Source of the DNA: Rhyacophila brunnea
Lineage: Eukaryota > Arthropoda > Insecta > Trichoptera > Rhyacophilidae
DNA length: 64,000 bases
Assembly (NCBI GenBank): GCA_022495005.1
Contig: JAGYXB010000157.1
Span: 124,001 to 188,000 of the forward strand
Reading direction: 5' to 3'
The notes under the pieces are model-generated. The model made no database searches and was not told the DNA's origin. It saw only the letters and a list, made by a program, of their open reading frames with translations. Shown in pieces: positions 34,941 through 45,563 of this stretch; position 1 is the first letter of the stretch, and the number at the start of each line of letters is the position of its first letter. The translations under genes were made by a program, and so were the position numbers.

Positions 34941-35010
34941 TATCCATAGCTTACAGGATAAGAGCAGTTATCTAGATAGTGAAATATATGAGTTAGGGTC
35001 CCACTCAGCC
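34941..35010 (+). mobile_element. tRNA-derived SINE head
   Basis: CCATAGCTTACAGGATAAGAG fits an A box with a near-complete D stem, and GAGTTAGGGTCCCACTC sits in B-box position. The T-loop is altered. It resembles the minus-strand head at 6949-7020. Confidence 0.45.
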
Positions 35011-35677
35011 CAATATTTTACACTAGTATTTTTTAAATGATATACATTTTTGTCAAAATTATTTGTTTTTAATTAAGTAGGTATATAATTACTAAAATTA
35101 TTCAGTTTTGAATATATAATTTTAAGAGATCGCGGGGGAAATAAAATATTGGTCGCGCAGGTGACTGCATTTAAATAATATGGTAACAATACTTAACTAT
35201 GAGAGAGCAGCAAACTGAGGAGAGCAGATATTATAGAGTGCCCCTCTAGGTCGGACAATATTTATTTATTGTCGTGGAACCAATTATCAAGTCAAAAGGC
35301 AGAGCTTGGCATAGCTGTGCGGATGGATGTGCTGGATAAATAACCGATGATAAAGCTCTTTCCTGGCGAGCGCTTGGGACGTTTTAATCTGTCACGACCT
35401 ATCGCAGCCGAGCGGTCGCAGTCTCAGTTCCTTGGTCGCGGTGACGGGTTGAGCTAAATTGCGGTCTCACCTTTGTGAGTAAATATTGGATTGAGAATAT
35501 TTTGAACCATGGTGTGTAGGAAATTTTTATTACTTCACGGAAAATAGTATTAAATATAATTAGCCTTCGGATATAATTATTATCCAAAAAATATACTATT
35601 TAATAAGATAACGCGAACCAACGCGACATACTAATCTGCACCTTATTAGATTATCCAAACTTAATTAGTTGGAAATT
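35011..35677. other. No gene; GC-richer block at 35,200-35,480
   Basis: 35,200-35,480 is clearly GC-richer (CGCAGCCGAGCGGTCGCAGT, GGTCGCGGTGACGGGTTGAG) with no long ORF in any frame. It may be old repeat DNA or a noncoding exon; I could not place it. Confidence 0.3.
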
Positions 35678-36550
35678 AACTATTTCTTTTATTCAAACGA
35701 ATAATTCACAAGATTTAAGAATATATCATTCTGATTATTGAACATTATATAATTTAGAAAAACACTAACTGAGAGAGTATATCACAACCAATAGAAATTT
35801 TTTTTTTGTAAAAAGTAAGCCAACCGGTCGGGAATCGAACCTGGCATCTCCAACGGGTAAACGCCCCAAACTCGTCGCATTCAGCCATTATGCTATGGAA
35901 GACATACTAATGACGACAAATATTTAAGCTATTGGCTATTAAATACCTACCACTCAGCGCTCTTCGAAATCATGTTACTTCGGCAATCGATTTTTGTTTA
36001 TTAAATCAAAGTAGGTAGTTATTTCCCGGGTTCGATTCTCTTTTTTCAAAAAAGTTTTTTCTATTGGTTGTGATATACTCTCTCAGTAAGTGTTTTTCTA
36101 AATTATATAATGTTCAATAATCAGAATGATATATTCTTAAATCTTGTGAATTATTCGTTTGAATAAAAGAAATAGTTTATTAAAAATTATTAGAAAGTAC
36201 AAGAAGTTGCTTAAAAAATATTGGAGAAAGTCCTAGACGTCGGTTAGTAATCGTTGTAATAGTAAAATAACTACCTACTTTGATTTAATAAAACAAAAAT
36301 CGATTGCCGAAGTAACATGATTTCGAAGAGCGCTGAGTGGTAGGTATTTAATAGCCAATAGCTTAAATATTTGTCGTCATTAGTATGTCTTCCGTAGCAT
36401 AATGGCTGAATGCGACGAGTTTGGGGCGTTTACCCGTTGGACATGCCGGGTTCGATTCCCGACCGGTTGGCTTACTTTTTTCAAAAAAGTTTTTTCTATT
36501 GTTTGTGATATACTCTCTCAGTTTGTGTTTTTCTAAATTATATAATGTTT
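35678..36550. mobile_element. Fold-back element with tRNA-like modules, locus 2 (three modules)
   Basis: Module 1 (minus, 35,678-36,020), module 2 (plus, truncated, 36,025-36,178) and module 3 (plus, 36,261-36,550). Modules 1 and 3 are near-identical inverted copies over about 260 bp. Each contains TAGCATAATGGCTGAATGC or its complement (D stem GCAT/ATGC, A box) and CCGGGTTCGATTCCCGACCG (T-arm, B box), then TTTTTTCAAAAAAG...CTATTGGTTGTGATATACTC, CTCTCAG and AATTATATAATGTTCAATAA. Module 2 starts at its B box (CCCGGGTTCGATTCTC). The outer ends AACTATTTCTTTTATTCAAA and its complement are also inverted. Confidence 0.9.
36388..36468 (+). mobile_element. tRNA-like module inside fold-back locus 2
   Basis: CCGTAGCATAATGGCTGAAT...CCGGGTTCGATTCCCGACCG has A and B boxes at tRNA spacing. 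The extra bases between anticodon region and T-arm (TTACCCGTTGGACATG) resemble the long variable arm of a class II tRNA (Ser/Leu). The acceptor stem does not pair cleanly, so it is tRNA-like and not a normal tRNA gene. A near-identical inverted copy is at about 35,822-35,904. Confidence 0.6.
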
Positions 36551-36839
36551 AATTAGCTGGACTGTTTCTTCAAATATACCGTACCACATACATCTTCTTA
36601 TTCGAAAATTATTGTTAACATCCCTAATATGTCGTCTCTGTTCTGGCAGAACACACTAACTGGAGAATACTAGTTTTGAGTAATTTGACTTTGAAGTTTT
36701 TAAAATGTTTGAAATGGTCTATCATGTGAGTATTCGTAAAAAGGATGACTTTAAAATAAAGATTGTTTATTTATTAAGAAGGTTTGCATACGGTGAAGAT
36801 TGAAATAAGGAACATTTTGGTATAACTAACTCAATATGA

Positions 36840-37370
36840 CATTTTTTCGAATTTGTGTCTTCTGCCAGAACAGTGACGATATATTATACGAGATATAAAT
36901 GAGAACTCTGCCATTCTGGGCAGTGTTGACCTGTGTGCCCCTGATAAATATCTTAGAAATAGAGAGCATCAGTTGTTTAATCTCCCAAGGTGCAGAACCA
37001 ACCTGCCACTGGTAATGCCAATTGGGAGGGCGATAACTATGTTTAACGAAATTGCTTCGGGTGTTGATATATTCCACCTACGTGAGGATGATTATAATAC
37101 GTGGACGTTGTTTTATAAATTCTTAAAATAGGGTCTGCTTAACTCATCCGGTGTAGGTACTTCCTTGTACCTATCTAATTTATATTTTTTGTATTTACAC
37201 ATTTCTACTGTTTAATAACTTACTATCTATCTCTATACTGATCTATTTCTTTTTTTATGTAATACTGTTTTATATTTCTTTGTTTCTAAATGTCATGTTG
37301 TGAACGTCTTAAACTTATAATTCGTAATGTCTACAGTATGTTAAAAAAAATTGAATATATTTAAAGATAC
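36840..37370 (+). pseudogene. LINE C-terminus and 3' UTR, 5'-truncated
   Basis: A plus-strand frame at about 36,922-37,080 reads SVDLCAPDKYLRNREHQLFN, LPRCRTNLPLVMPIGRAITM and FNEIASGVDIF. This is the C-terminal block of Jockey/CR1-like LINEs (R....F..P.CRT......P..R.....N). The 3' UTR has TTCTAAATGTCATGTTGTGA, shared with the minus-strand copy at 15.1 kb, and an A-rich end near 37,345-37,350. The open frame on the other strand is its shadow. Confidence 0.8.
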
Positions 37371-37653
37371 GATAGAGAATTTCTCTTTTTACATGATCAG
37401 AATTCAGTTATTTTGTAGTGTTCATTCACAGGTTTTTAAGATGTATGTGAGTCTAGGATCACAAAACTCTAGTGAAAACAGTGGATAATATATATTTTTT
37501 ATTTATTATTTATACTATTATTTATTGACCATACCTACTTGATATTTCTTAATAGACTGAGCTAGTACCTATTCATTAACTTACTTGATTCTTTTGTTAT
37601 TTTCCTTTATGATATCATATTATTGTGTCTGTATCTGTATACAACATACACAT

Positions 37654-38034
37654 CAGTGGATATTTTTCAAAACTGGACATGTCCACTATTCACTCCTCAG
37701 AGATAAATAAACTTTTCAAATAAAAACACAGAACAAAAGCACGCACGCGACAAAAACCAAACTGTCAGATTGTATAACAACATACTTGGACACGTGACTC
37801 AATACAGTCCCGCCATTAGCTAAAAGTGACATGTCTCATTTAGAATGTCAACAACGTTGGACGTGTCCCTATTTGAATGTCAACCTAATTTTTGAAACCT
37901 TTTTTTTTCAATATTAAATTGATGTTTTGTGGCTATTTTTAAAAGTCAACAAAGTGTGTATGAAGTTATAGAATGATATTCCGATAATAACTCATTTCGG
38001 CATATATGGACATGTTCAGTAAAGTTAACCACTG
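37654..38034. mobile_element. MITE family M4 (hAT-like ends)
   Basis: The left end CAGTGGATATTTTTCAAAAC, then TGGACATGTCCA, and the right end TATGGACATGTTCAGTAAAG, then TTAACCACTG, are imperfect inverted repeats starting CAGTGG. Internally TGTCAAC and GGACGTGTCC recur. 381 bp, noncoding. No clean 8-bp target duplication. Confidence 0.6.
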
Positions 38035-38425
38035 ACATATTGTAGTTTTATGCTTAAGTGGAAAAGTTTAACCATACGCGTATTCTGTAGATGCGATTTC
38101 TAGTGCACACGAATTATACAGGACAAATTTGATTATTATAATGGTTTCTATTCTCAACTTCATTAACATCAAGCTTTTTGTATCGCTTTCCCTCGTCCGA
38201 TGCCGCTCTCATCCTGACTTTTTTTCTGTCAAAACTATCAAACTTTACGCTAATGTGATATGTTCATATTTATTATATAAGTATATAAAGTAAAATAAAA
38301 TTAAATGGGTAATATTTTTTATTGAAAAAACTTTTAGGTGCCATCTTGCAAAACTGATTTTTTTTATAATGAATTTAAGAAATAAATAAACCCAGTAAAA
38401 TTATTATAGTATACTATGTCTATCG

Positions 38426-38728
38426 TTAACTTTCGTCTGTATTTTCAATAACTTTAAGTAGCTGACTCACAACGTCATTTACTAAGTCTATGTCAAAACA
38501 GTAAAAGTTTGGTCTGTTGAAGCTTTTTTCTCGAAATATAATAGTGAATAATAGCTTTCTCTCCAATAGATCCACGTCATTGCGGTCACCTTGTTGTACA
38601 AAAGCTTTGTTCATGACCATATAAAAAAGCGATCTGATTTGACGAAGCTTAAAGCTCTCCAGTGAAGCAATCCACCAGGCGATCGAAACATTTGACCTTC
38701 GTTTGATGGTCAAGTTTGCTTCAGTCAT
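38426..38728 (-). CDS. Short ORF of unknown function
   Basis: 100 codons, MTEANLTIKRRSNVSIAWW... with a mixed composition (basic N-terminus, a DVDLLERKLLF segment, acidic end VIENTDES). It looks less like chance AT-rich translation than its neighbours. I do not recognise a domain, signal peptide or membrane span. A minus-strand AATAAA lies about 100 bp past the stop (near 38,320). A plus-strand ORF starts 122 bp away in divergent orientation. It could be a small gene, a terminal exon or a piece of an old mobile element. Confidence 0.3.
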   Translation of the reverse strand: MTEANLTIKRRSNVSIAWWIASLESFKLRQIRSLFYMVMNKAFVQQGDRNDVDLLERKLLFTIIFREKSFNRPNFYCFDIDLVNDVVSQLLKVIENTDES

Positions 38729-38850
38729 TATTTTTGCTTGTAATTTATATTAGTAAATTATAAAAGTATATTTGTAAATATAGTGAACTAGTTTTTAAGA
38801 AATATGTAAAGCTGTATTCTGCAAATACTATTGGGAAATATTTTGAAAAA

Positions 38851-39078
38851 ATGACGATTGAAGTTTTAAGCCACTTTGTACACACAGATATTTTTAAAGA
38901 ATTAAAAGATCACATGACAGATCAATCGCCGCTAGAAAACCACGTGGTATTCCTAATAAAACTAATAATCCAAAAGTACTTAACTGTAAGAACACACTAC
39001 ATAACAAGTAAACTTAATGAACCGACTGAAAAAATAAGAAATTTCTACAATAAAATAGTATTATTTAAAGGTCAATAG
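38851..39078 (+). pseudogene. Possible transposase C-terminal remnant
   Basis: 75 codons. VVFLIKLIIQKYLTVRTHY (residues 32-50), followed by NEPTEKIRNFYNKIVLFKGQ at the very C-terminus, recalls the tail of P-element/THAP9-like transposases (LIK.I...Y...R.H...K......R....K..LF..Q). The stop comes right after FKGQ, as in those proteins. The upstream DDE region is absent. The identification is by resemblance only; it may instead be an exon of an unknown gene. Confidence 0.35.
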
Positions 39079-39640
39079 TTATTACGTAGTTAGGCAGTTT
39101 TCATTAAAAGATGATCCGAGTTCTAGGTGGTGTATTTCTCGTGTATTTCTTGCCATCCCATATCTTTCGATGTCGAATGGCCATTTAGTTAGGTAGGCGA
39201 TTTGCTACGTGTGATACGGGCTGTTCCCTTCGTAATCGCTTCTGTGCTGAACATCAAAAAGTTAACGTTTATGTTGTCGGACTATAGTGTAGAGGAGTGT
39301 GGCACGTACGTGTCAAATATGCATCGAATATATTTGTAGGCCGACAGTGAATACAAAATAATGTTTAATGCAAATTTATGTAAGGCTGTTTGGTACTTTT
39401 TGAAAGGTCTTTTCCGATTTTTTATTTATTTTAAAGGCACTGAAAAGTTCTGCAGTTTCTGCATTGCTAGACAATTATTTTGAAACTAGATCTTCTCTCA
39501 AATAACACTTTTTTGTCATGTCTATAATTATATTATATTATATCGGACATAATAAAGAAGGTCTATCGTATCGCTTGCCAAAATGGAAAGAGTTCTAGGA
39601 TAATAATATAATATGTATTTTGTTATTTGTTGTTCTATTT
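39079..39640. other. No gene seen
   Basis: 39,095-39,260 is somewhat GC-richer, without a repeat or ORF match; the rest is AT-rich. Confidence 0.3.
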
Positions 39641-40212
39641 CAGGTATGTGTAAACTTTTTGGATTAAGGGCTAAGTTAGGAATATAAAATGAACGGCGGG
39701 CCGCAAGTAAAATATTATTTTCTGGACACACGTTATTCGTTATCATGAAAAAAGAATTTCAACATAAAAAAATAAATAATTCTTTAATAGCCAACAATTT
39801 AAGGAGAAGAATGAATAAGAACTGTTTTACATTCTTCAACATCCTTTTAATTTCAGATGTTAATTTTTAAGATTCTTAAAACTGCTTGTAAATGTTCATC
39901 AGTGATGTTTGATTGTAAAGAGTTTGTATTGATAATCATCCTAATTGAAATTGTTTGTTCACATAATTATATAAGTTGATCTAGAAATGACCAACATTTT
40001 TCGATCAGAATCTTTATTTAAGTTGTTCTAATTTGTCCGAATTAAGAGTGTTGTAAAATTTGCAGATATCTTCTTGACGGTGCAATTTATGTATTTATAA
40101 AATTTTATTTTTAACGAAGCGTTAAATGTAGAAAAAAGTATTTTTTTTCAAAAATACGATTAAAACTCGCGGGTCCCGCAGAAAAACTTGGCGGGCCGCT
40201 TGCCCAGACCTG
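39641..40212 (-). mobile_element. Non-autonomous hAT element with target duplication
   Basis: Inverted ends CAGGTATGTGTAAAC and (minus strand) CAGGTCTGGGCAAGC. Subterminal GGCGGGCCGCAAG and CTTGGCGGGCCGCTTGCCC are typical of GC-rich hAT ends. The 8 bp outside are TTCTATTT (39,633-39,640) and TTCTATAT (40,213-40,220), a 7/8 match as expected for a hAT target duplication. The minus strand at about 39,945-39,860 reads LQSNITDEHLQAVLRILK, close to the C-terminal (S.TDEHL...LRI) segment of hAT transposases related to GTF2IRD2/ZBED-type proteins. The 572-bp unit is therefore an internally deleted hAT copy. Confidence 0.85.
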
Positions 40213-41929
40213 TTCTATATAATCCAAATATTATAATTTGTATAGGTTTTTTTTGCACGTCCTTCAACTTGTGTTTTAATAATCTGAATTTTTCAAAGTG
40301 ATTTTCTTTGATCCATATTTTGTATTCGATTCGCTATTGTGCATATCTATTTACATACTCTGTAGGTATATATTTTTACATGATGTGATTTCATAAATTA
40401 CCTTTGAATTATTGATACTTGTAAATTAATATGATAATTTGTCAATTTAATATTGATTATACTCATGTACCTACTTAGTTATTTACTTTGTTAATTTTAA
40501 TGTAAGTACCATATTATTATGATAATTAAATAATAATACATTTTGAAGTTTCTGTATTTATTATATTGAAGATATCCACCAATGAACATCAATGAATATT
40601 AATAATATTCCGTTTCTCCCGCACGCCTATGGTCTCGAACGTTTGTATACGCATATGTCCACTCACTCACACAACCAAACACACGGCACGCAGCTTCACG
40701 TACCAAGGCAATGTGAAGTGTCTATCTGTATCTATTGTCTAAGGTCGCACTGTTCTGGGAACAAAATATCATTTATTAAAATAGTTTTATTTATTTTAGT
40801 GGAAAGAGCGGTGGTCGTCAAATAATGAAAATAAACAAATGTCACAAACTATCAACATCAAACGGATCATCTGTCATCCGTCATTTAAACCTTTCTATTT
40901 CTAGTTAGTTTTGTCCTTGTCCTTGTAAATTTAAAAGGAAATATTATACTAAAACATCCTGTTTCTACAATAATAATTTGAATTTACGACAAAAATATGT
41001 TAATATTTTATTTTATATTTTTCCTTTACAATAATAATATTATATAAAAAAACATTTTGTCTCTTCCCTTAACTACAATTTTTCTACTTCTTATTTTTGA
41101 TAATATAGCTCAGGATATGTTTTAGACAATTCAAGCCGATTCTTATTATTTGATTGGTCACCTGCTATTTTTTCAATTGGTGGCTCACAGTTCTCGCAAA
41201 TCTAGAAGATAAAATGTCTTCAACTTGAATATATTTATATTTCTAATCGAGAAAAATATAAGTAAATTGTGACAATACCGAGTACGAATAATTATTACAC
41301 TATCACTCTTACTTTATTATTAAAAGTGAAAAGAACTTATACTAATAGTAATTGTCATATTGTTATTGTGTCTATCAAACCTAGTTCTCAGATATAGCAT
41401 TTTGAAGTGTAGAAAAATATATTTACTTATCTCTATCTTAGACTCTTTTTCTTCAGTAAGCCACACTCAGCCTCTCTACATTATTCTTGGCATTTTTCAT
41501 GCATAGATTGCGCTTGCAGCTCAGAAATCGACTTCTTACTAGTTCTTTCATACTTTATGAAGAATTCTAAGTGAATTGTATTTAATAAGTAAGTGGCTGA
41601 TTACTGAAGTTTTTGAAACTGAAGGCTATGGACTTAATTTAAAAAATTATTGTGTTATGAAATAAATATATTATACATGTGTTCAGTAGTATTCTTTTAC
41701 AAATACCGATGTTGCATTATTTAAGTCATATCGTAAGCTTGCAGCTTTTCATATTGCAAAATTGACTAGGTACTAACTTATAGAAAAGAGTTTCTTCATA
41801 GTTGGTAGGTACTATATAATTCTACCATATATTTTTCACAGATGGATTAACAAGCGACCATGTTTCAAATTGGTTTACCTGTTCTTTATGTCAACCAAAT
41901 TCTTTCTGTATGGAGCGGAGTCACGGGAT
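40213..41929. other. No gene seen
   Basis: AT-rich. The open frame 40,592-40,825 has no domain. 41,450-41,540 is slightly GC-richer. No repeats were recognised. Confidence 0.3.
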
Positions 41930-42012
41930 ACTAACATGATCTGAGAATTTGCAAGAAAACTCGAGAGTAGCAACGTGTGGTGTCCATATGCTCTAACAGT
42001 GAAGCATATATG
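41930..42012 (+). mobile_element. LINE C-terminal fragment
   Basis: GCAACGTGTGGTGTCCATAT and GCTCTAACAGTGAAG align with the CGCGTGGTGTCCATGTGCTC block (30,180-30,210) encoding the R-V-V-S-M-C-S-N end of the 29.6-30.2 kb LINE. No longer frame survives. Confidence 0.45.
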
Positions 42013-42116
42013 GTCGATAAAGAAAAATAGAATATAACTTTAAAACAAGCCAAGAAGGTTGCCAAATATTATACATAAGATGCAAACTATGGGATGTTGG
42101 ATTGACTGTCATGGAA

Positions 42117-42158
42117 AGACAGTCGACAGACACACAGACGACAGACACACAGACGACA
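42117..42158 (+). repeat. Short tandem ACAGACGACAGAC repeat
   Basis: CGACAGACACACAGA is repeated about twice, close behind a LINE fragment. Confidence 0.6.
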
Positions 42159-42207
42159 AGGATAACGAGTAGAGTTTATGCGTTCCAACTAAGTCAAACT
42201 TTATAAT

Positions 42208-42623
42208 AGGGAATGGAACAACTGGGCGCCAGGACAATTGGGCGCTGCACTGTCGAATTAAATAAAAAGACGTTCGTAGGACGAATTGTAATCAGTTTCT
42301 ATTTACTACTTCACCCATTCTTCACTACATTCATTTTGCTCTTAACATTATGTTTTTTTTTATTGCGGATTGAGAATTATTATGCTTGAGGCTTTATATA
42401 AAAATAAAAGAACAACTTTATTGTTCGAACTTAAAAATATGCACAATTAAATCATTATTTTACCTGTGCATATTTAAATTCTCACTTAGTATTAAAAAAA
42501 AGAATAATAATTATATTTTTTTAAAGTACTTACCTATAATTTTATTCACAAACGTCTATTTTTATTTTCGAATTTCATTCGATTACGTGGCACCTAGTTG
42601 TCCCGGCGCCGAATCGTCTAAAA
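42208..42623. mobile_element. MITE family M5, copy 1
   Basis: The left end AATGGAACAACTGGGCGCC, then AGGACAATTGGGCGCTGC, and the right end (minus strand) TTCGGCGCCGGGACAACTAG, then GTGCCAC, are inverted. The GGACAACTGGGCGCC block is doubled within the left repeat. The interior is AT-rich and shares TTGCGGATTGAGAAT and ACATTATG with copy 2 at 58,125-58,538 in inverted orientation. Noncoding. Confidence 0.75.
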
Positions 42624-43494
42624 CAGTTTATAGTAGGTAAAATAGTTATGTGATTGAGATAATAATAATATGTATCTTGAATAAAAATAGTGCATTATTT
42701 TATAGGAAACATAAACCTGAAAATACATTAATGGTAAACGTATGCACTATAATTGCAATATTTCGAAATATGTATTGAAAATAAATGGTTTTATTATATT
42801 ATTAAAATAAAATACCGTTACACTTAAAGTATAGATGATATTTATTTTATAATATATAACGGGTATAGTAAACTTGTCGAGAATTTCTATAAAGTAAGCT
42901 ATTTTATTCATAGTATTTCCCGTTAGTCGAGCAACGTCAGATAATCTTCCATAAGCAGGTTGGTCCCTCATTATTGTATGGAACGTTTGTAGAGCACGTT
43001 GCTTCACTTATTACTTGACTTGATGCAAGATTAAGCGTTCAAGTTAATGGCAGCGAATATTTGAGAGGGAACTTAAGCAATATAGCGACATCTGTTTATT
43101 ACGAGCCGAGGTTAAAAGATCGTGCGGTGGAATTTGTGATCGTAAATCAACTGAATGCGACATCTTTCAATAAAACTTCAACAATTTAAATGATTATTTA
43201 ACAAAATTGTTTTTTTTTTAGTAGATGTTTAGTAGTCCCCGATGTTAATAATATCTAGTCTGGAAGGTTGCGTTGGGTATGCGTGATATCATGGTAAATT
43301 TGGGTAGTGATGAATAATACACGGTGTTGGTATTTTCATGGTTTTATATTGTACGAGTAGTATAAAATTTGGATAAGCACGGCACTAATAAGGAACTATC
43401 ACATTGGTTTTATGCTGAGTTGGAATTTAGGTTGAATATTACGCGTAGTTGCGCGCATAAATTAACTACATTGTTGAAAGGCCAAAATGCAACC
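42624..43494. other. No gene seen
   Basis: AT-rich. The minus-strand frame 42,747-43,007 and plus-strand frame 43,369-43,563 have no domain; the latter overlaps a dispersed repeat. Confidence 0.3.
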
Positions 43495-43605
43495 GTTTTA
43501 TTGACTGTCATTTCCTATTCGTATTATTGTCTATGCTATAATATAAATGAGTATAGACAATGATACGTCAGTTGTAGAGTTGAGTAAATCTCTACAACGG
43601 ACTAA
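43495..43605 (-). repeat. Dispersed repeat, inverted partial copy
   Basis: GACTGTCATTTCCTATTCG, TTGTCTATGCT and CAGTTGTAGAGTTGAG are the complement of 5390-5450. It also holds an internal hairpin (ATTGTCTAT against ATAGACAAT around 43,530-43,560). Confidence 0.55.
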
Positions 43606-43616
43606 AACATCATAAT

Positions 43617-43930
43617 TCAATTTTTTTTTTATTCAACTAATAATTCACAAGATTTAAGAATATAACATTCTAATTATTGAACAAAAGCCGATAGCTAATG
43701 TAACTAACTCAATTTAAAAAGCACTTCAGTGAGTATTAAAAGCCACTAGTTAAAATTTGTCGTAATTAAGTATGACTCCTTTAGCATTGGGGTCAATTTG
43801 CGTAGGCGCGATACCCGAGAGATGAAGGTTTGATTTGGGGTGTGTTACTTTTTCCAAAAAGATTTTTTCTATTGGTTATAATATATTTTATCAGAAGTAT
43901 GTTCAAAACATTGTAACGTTAAAAGTTTTT
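43617..43930 (+). mobile_element. Fold-back family, locus 3 (single module)
   Basis: Begins with ATTCAACTAATAATTCACAA and GATTTAAGAATATAACATTC (a minus-oriented tail end). It continues as a plus module: GTTAAAATTTGTCGTAATTA, CCTTTAGCATTGGGG (A box), GGCGCGATACCCGAGAGATG, GAAGGTTTGATTTGGG (eroded B box), TTTTTCCAAAAAGATTTTTT, CTATTGGTTATAATATATT and CAGAAGTATGTTC. The left arm lacks its own tRNA-like block, so it is a deleted or rearranged copy. It lies between two copies of the dispersed repeat. Confidence 0.7.
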
Positions 43931-43984
43931 TTTTCAACAGATATGAAGCTAGTAATGTATGTAACAGAAAAGATACAGTAGTTT

Positions 43985-44210
43985 TATGGTGCTGTAGAGG
44001 TTTTATACAACCCTACAACTGACATGTTATTGTTAATGCTCATTTATAAAACACACACAATATCGCAACGAAAACGGTACAGTTGTCATAGAGAGCTCCC
44101 AAGGAACTCGTCCGTTCCCTTTTAATATCAAGATTCAAAAGTATTATTATAAAAATTTACACTCAAAACTTAGTTTATAAACTTAGTTATTATTTAATAG
44201 TGCCGTGTAA
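43985..44210 (+). repeat. Dispersed repeat, copy 2
   Basis: TGTAGAGGTTTTATACAACC, CTACAACTGACATGTTA and, at the other end, AATTTACACTCAAAAC match 5380-5600 in order. Confidence 0.55.
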
Positions 44211-44353
44211 TTTGTAATTGTGCTTCATAATAAAATACAAATCAATATAAACTCCCACATGTGTTTCAGTAAATGTGCCCTAACTGAACTCTGCCCTGAA
44301 TTATATATATTTAACATCGGGAATAAGACACAGATATCGTTTTCCACCCCTGA

Positions 44354-44614
44354 TAGTCGTCGCTATAGGATTGGTTTGCCGAATATCCGTTTTTGTCGAA
44401 ATTGACCTTTTAATGGAATGTTTTTTTTGTATCTAAATGAACCAGAACCATCATTTTATTTAAATTAATTAGTAACGGTAATGAATACATCATTCATATG
44501 CTGTAAAACAACAATTTAAATATCTCCATGTATTTAAATATAGGATTATGAAATTTGTTTTTCGTCTCCTGAACATTTGGTCTATTCGGGAAACCAATCC
44601 TACAGCGACGTAGT
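44354..44614. mobile_element. MITE family M6
   Basis: CGTCGCTATAGGATTGGTTT with GCCGAATA, and on the other side TATTCGGGAAACCAATCCTA with CAGCGACG, form an inverted repeat of about 28 bp enclosing an AT-rich noncoding interior. 261 bp; single copy in this window. Confidence 0.7.
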
Positions 44615-45410
44615 GATTAGCTTTGAAATAATCACAGAATCACAAAGATTTTAAGAGAATCACAAACATTTATTTATTATGTATTTTGACGTCACCGGAT
44701 GAAAAGCCAGTGCGTTAAAAATTTGAGTACGGTTTTAAAAAAAAACCATAATAAATCGTCCGGTGTTTGAATTAAGAACTAAACTCATCACAGTATAAAA
44801 AGTATTGAATTATATGTCAAATCATAGCATGTGGCGCCATCAGTGGACAACTTATACTGGTGAATCTATAAATGAAAATGTACTGTACGTACGCGATCCA
44901 CTGTAGCACAGTTCGCCGTGGGCTTTTTGATAGTAATGAGATCAAAAAATGATGCGTTGTTCGTGGAGCATTTTACCGTGAAGTAAGTTGTACTCAATAT
45001 GTTGAAAAACCATTTAGATGCGACGCTTGCTCGTAAACAGTAATGTTCCAATTTTATTAAATGCAATAAGAGCTTTATGAATAATATATTTGAATTGATA
45101 CTTACAAGTGCCTTCTTGCTAATCTACTTTTTAATCATTCAGAACTCTATATACATAATAATATTTACGATATCTGATATGATTGTACTTGTAATTTACT
45201 CACCTAGCTACCTATTTTCTTCTGCCATTCTTTTGTATTTCGGTGGTTTTTACTATGTATTTTTAAGTGTTTTATTTAGACATTAATTTGATTTCAATGC
45301 TATATGGCCACTTGTTTCCGATACAATAGCATACAGTGAACTACGTGCGTACATTTTTTCCTACATACTATTATAATCCGATGTGATACGTCACGATTCA
45401 ATTTTTTTAT
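44615..45410. other. No gene seen
   Basis: AT-rich. Frames 44,866-45,066 (minus) and 45,077-45,286 (plus) show no domain; the plus one is hydrophobic through AT bias. Confidence 0.3.
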
Positions 45411-45515
45411 GAGAGCTAGATGTTAACCATTTTTTTTTAATCTATAAGGTCCATTTTGGATTACAGCATATTACACTAATTAATACTCGGGATGCGAATT
45501 CAAGACCCACGACAA
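45411..45515 (-). mobile_element. SINE family A, old fragment
   Basis: GAGAGCTAGATGTTAACCAT, ATCTATAAGGTCCAT and, in B-box position, GGGATGCGAATTCAAGACCCAC align in order with the minus-strand reference copy at 26,570-26,675. Head and tail are gone. Confidence 0.55.
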
Positions 45516-45563
45516 TAAAATGTTAATATTTAATTAACCCCATAGGTATATCTAATAACTATA

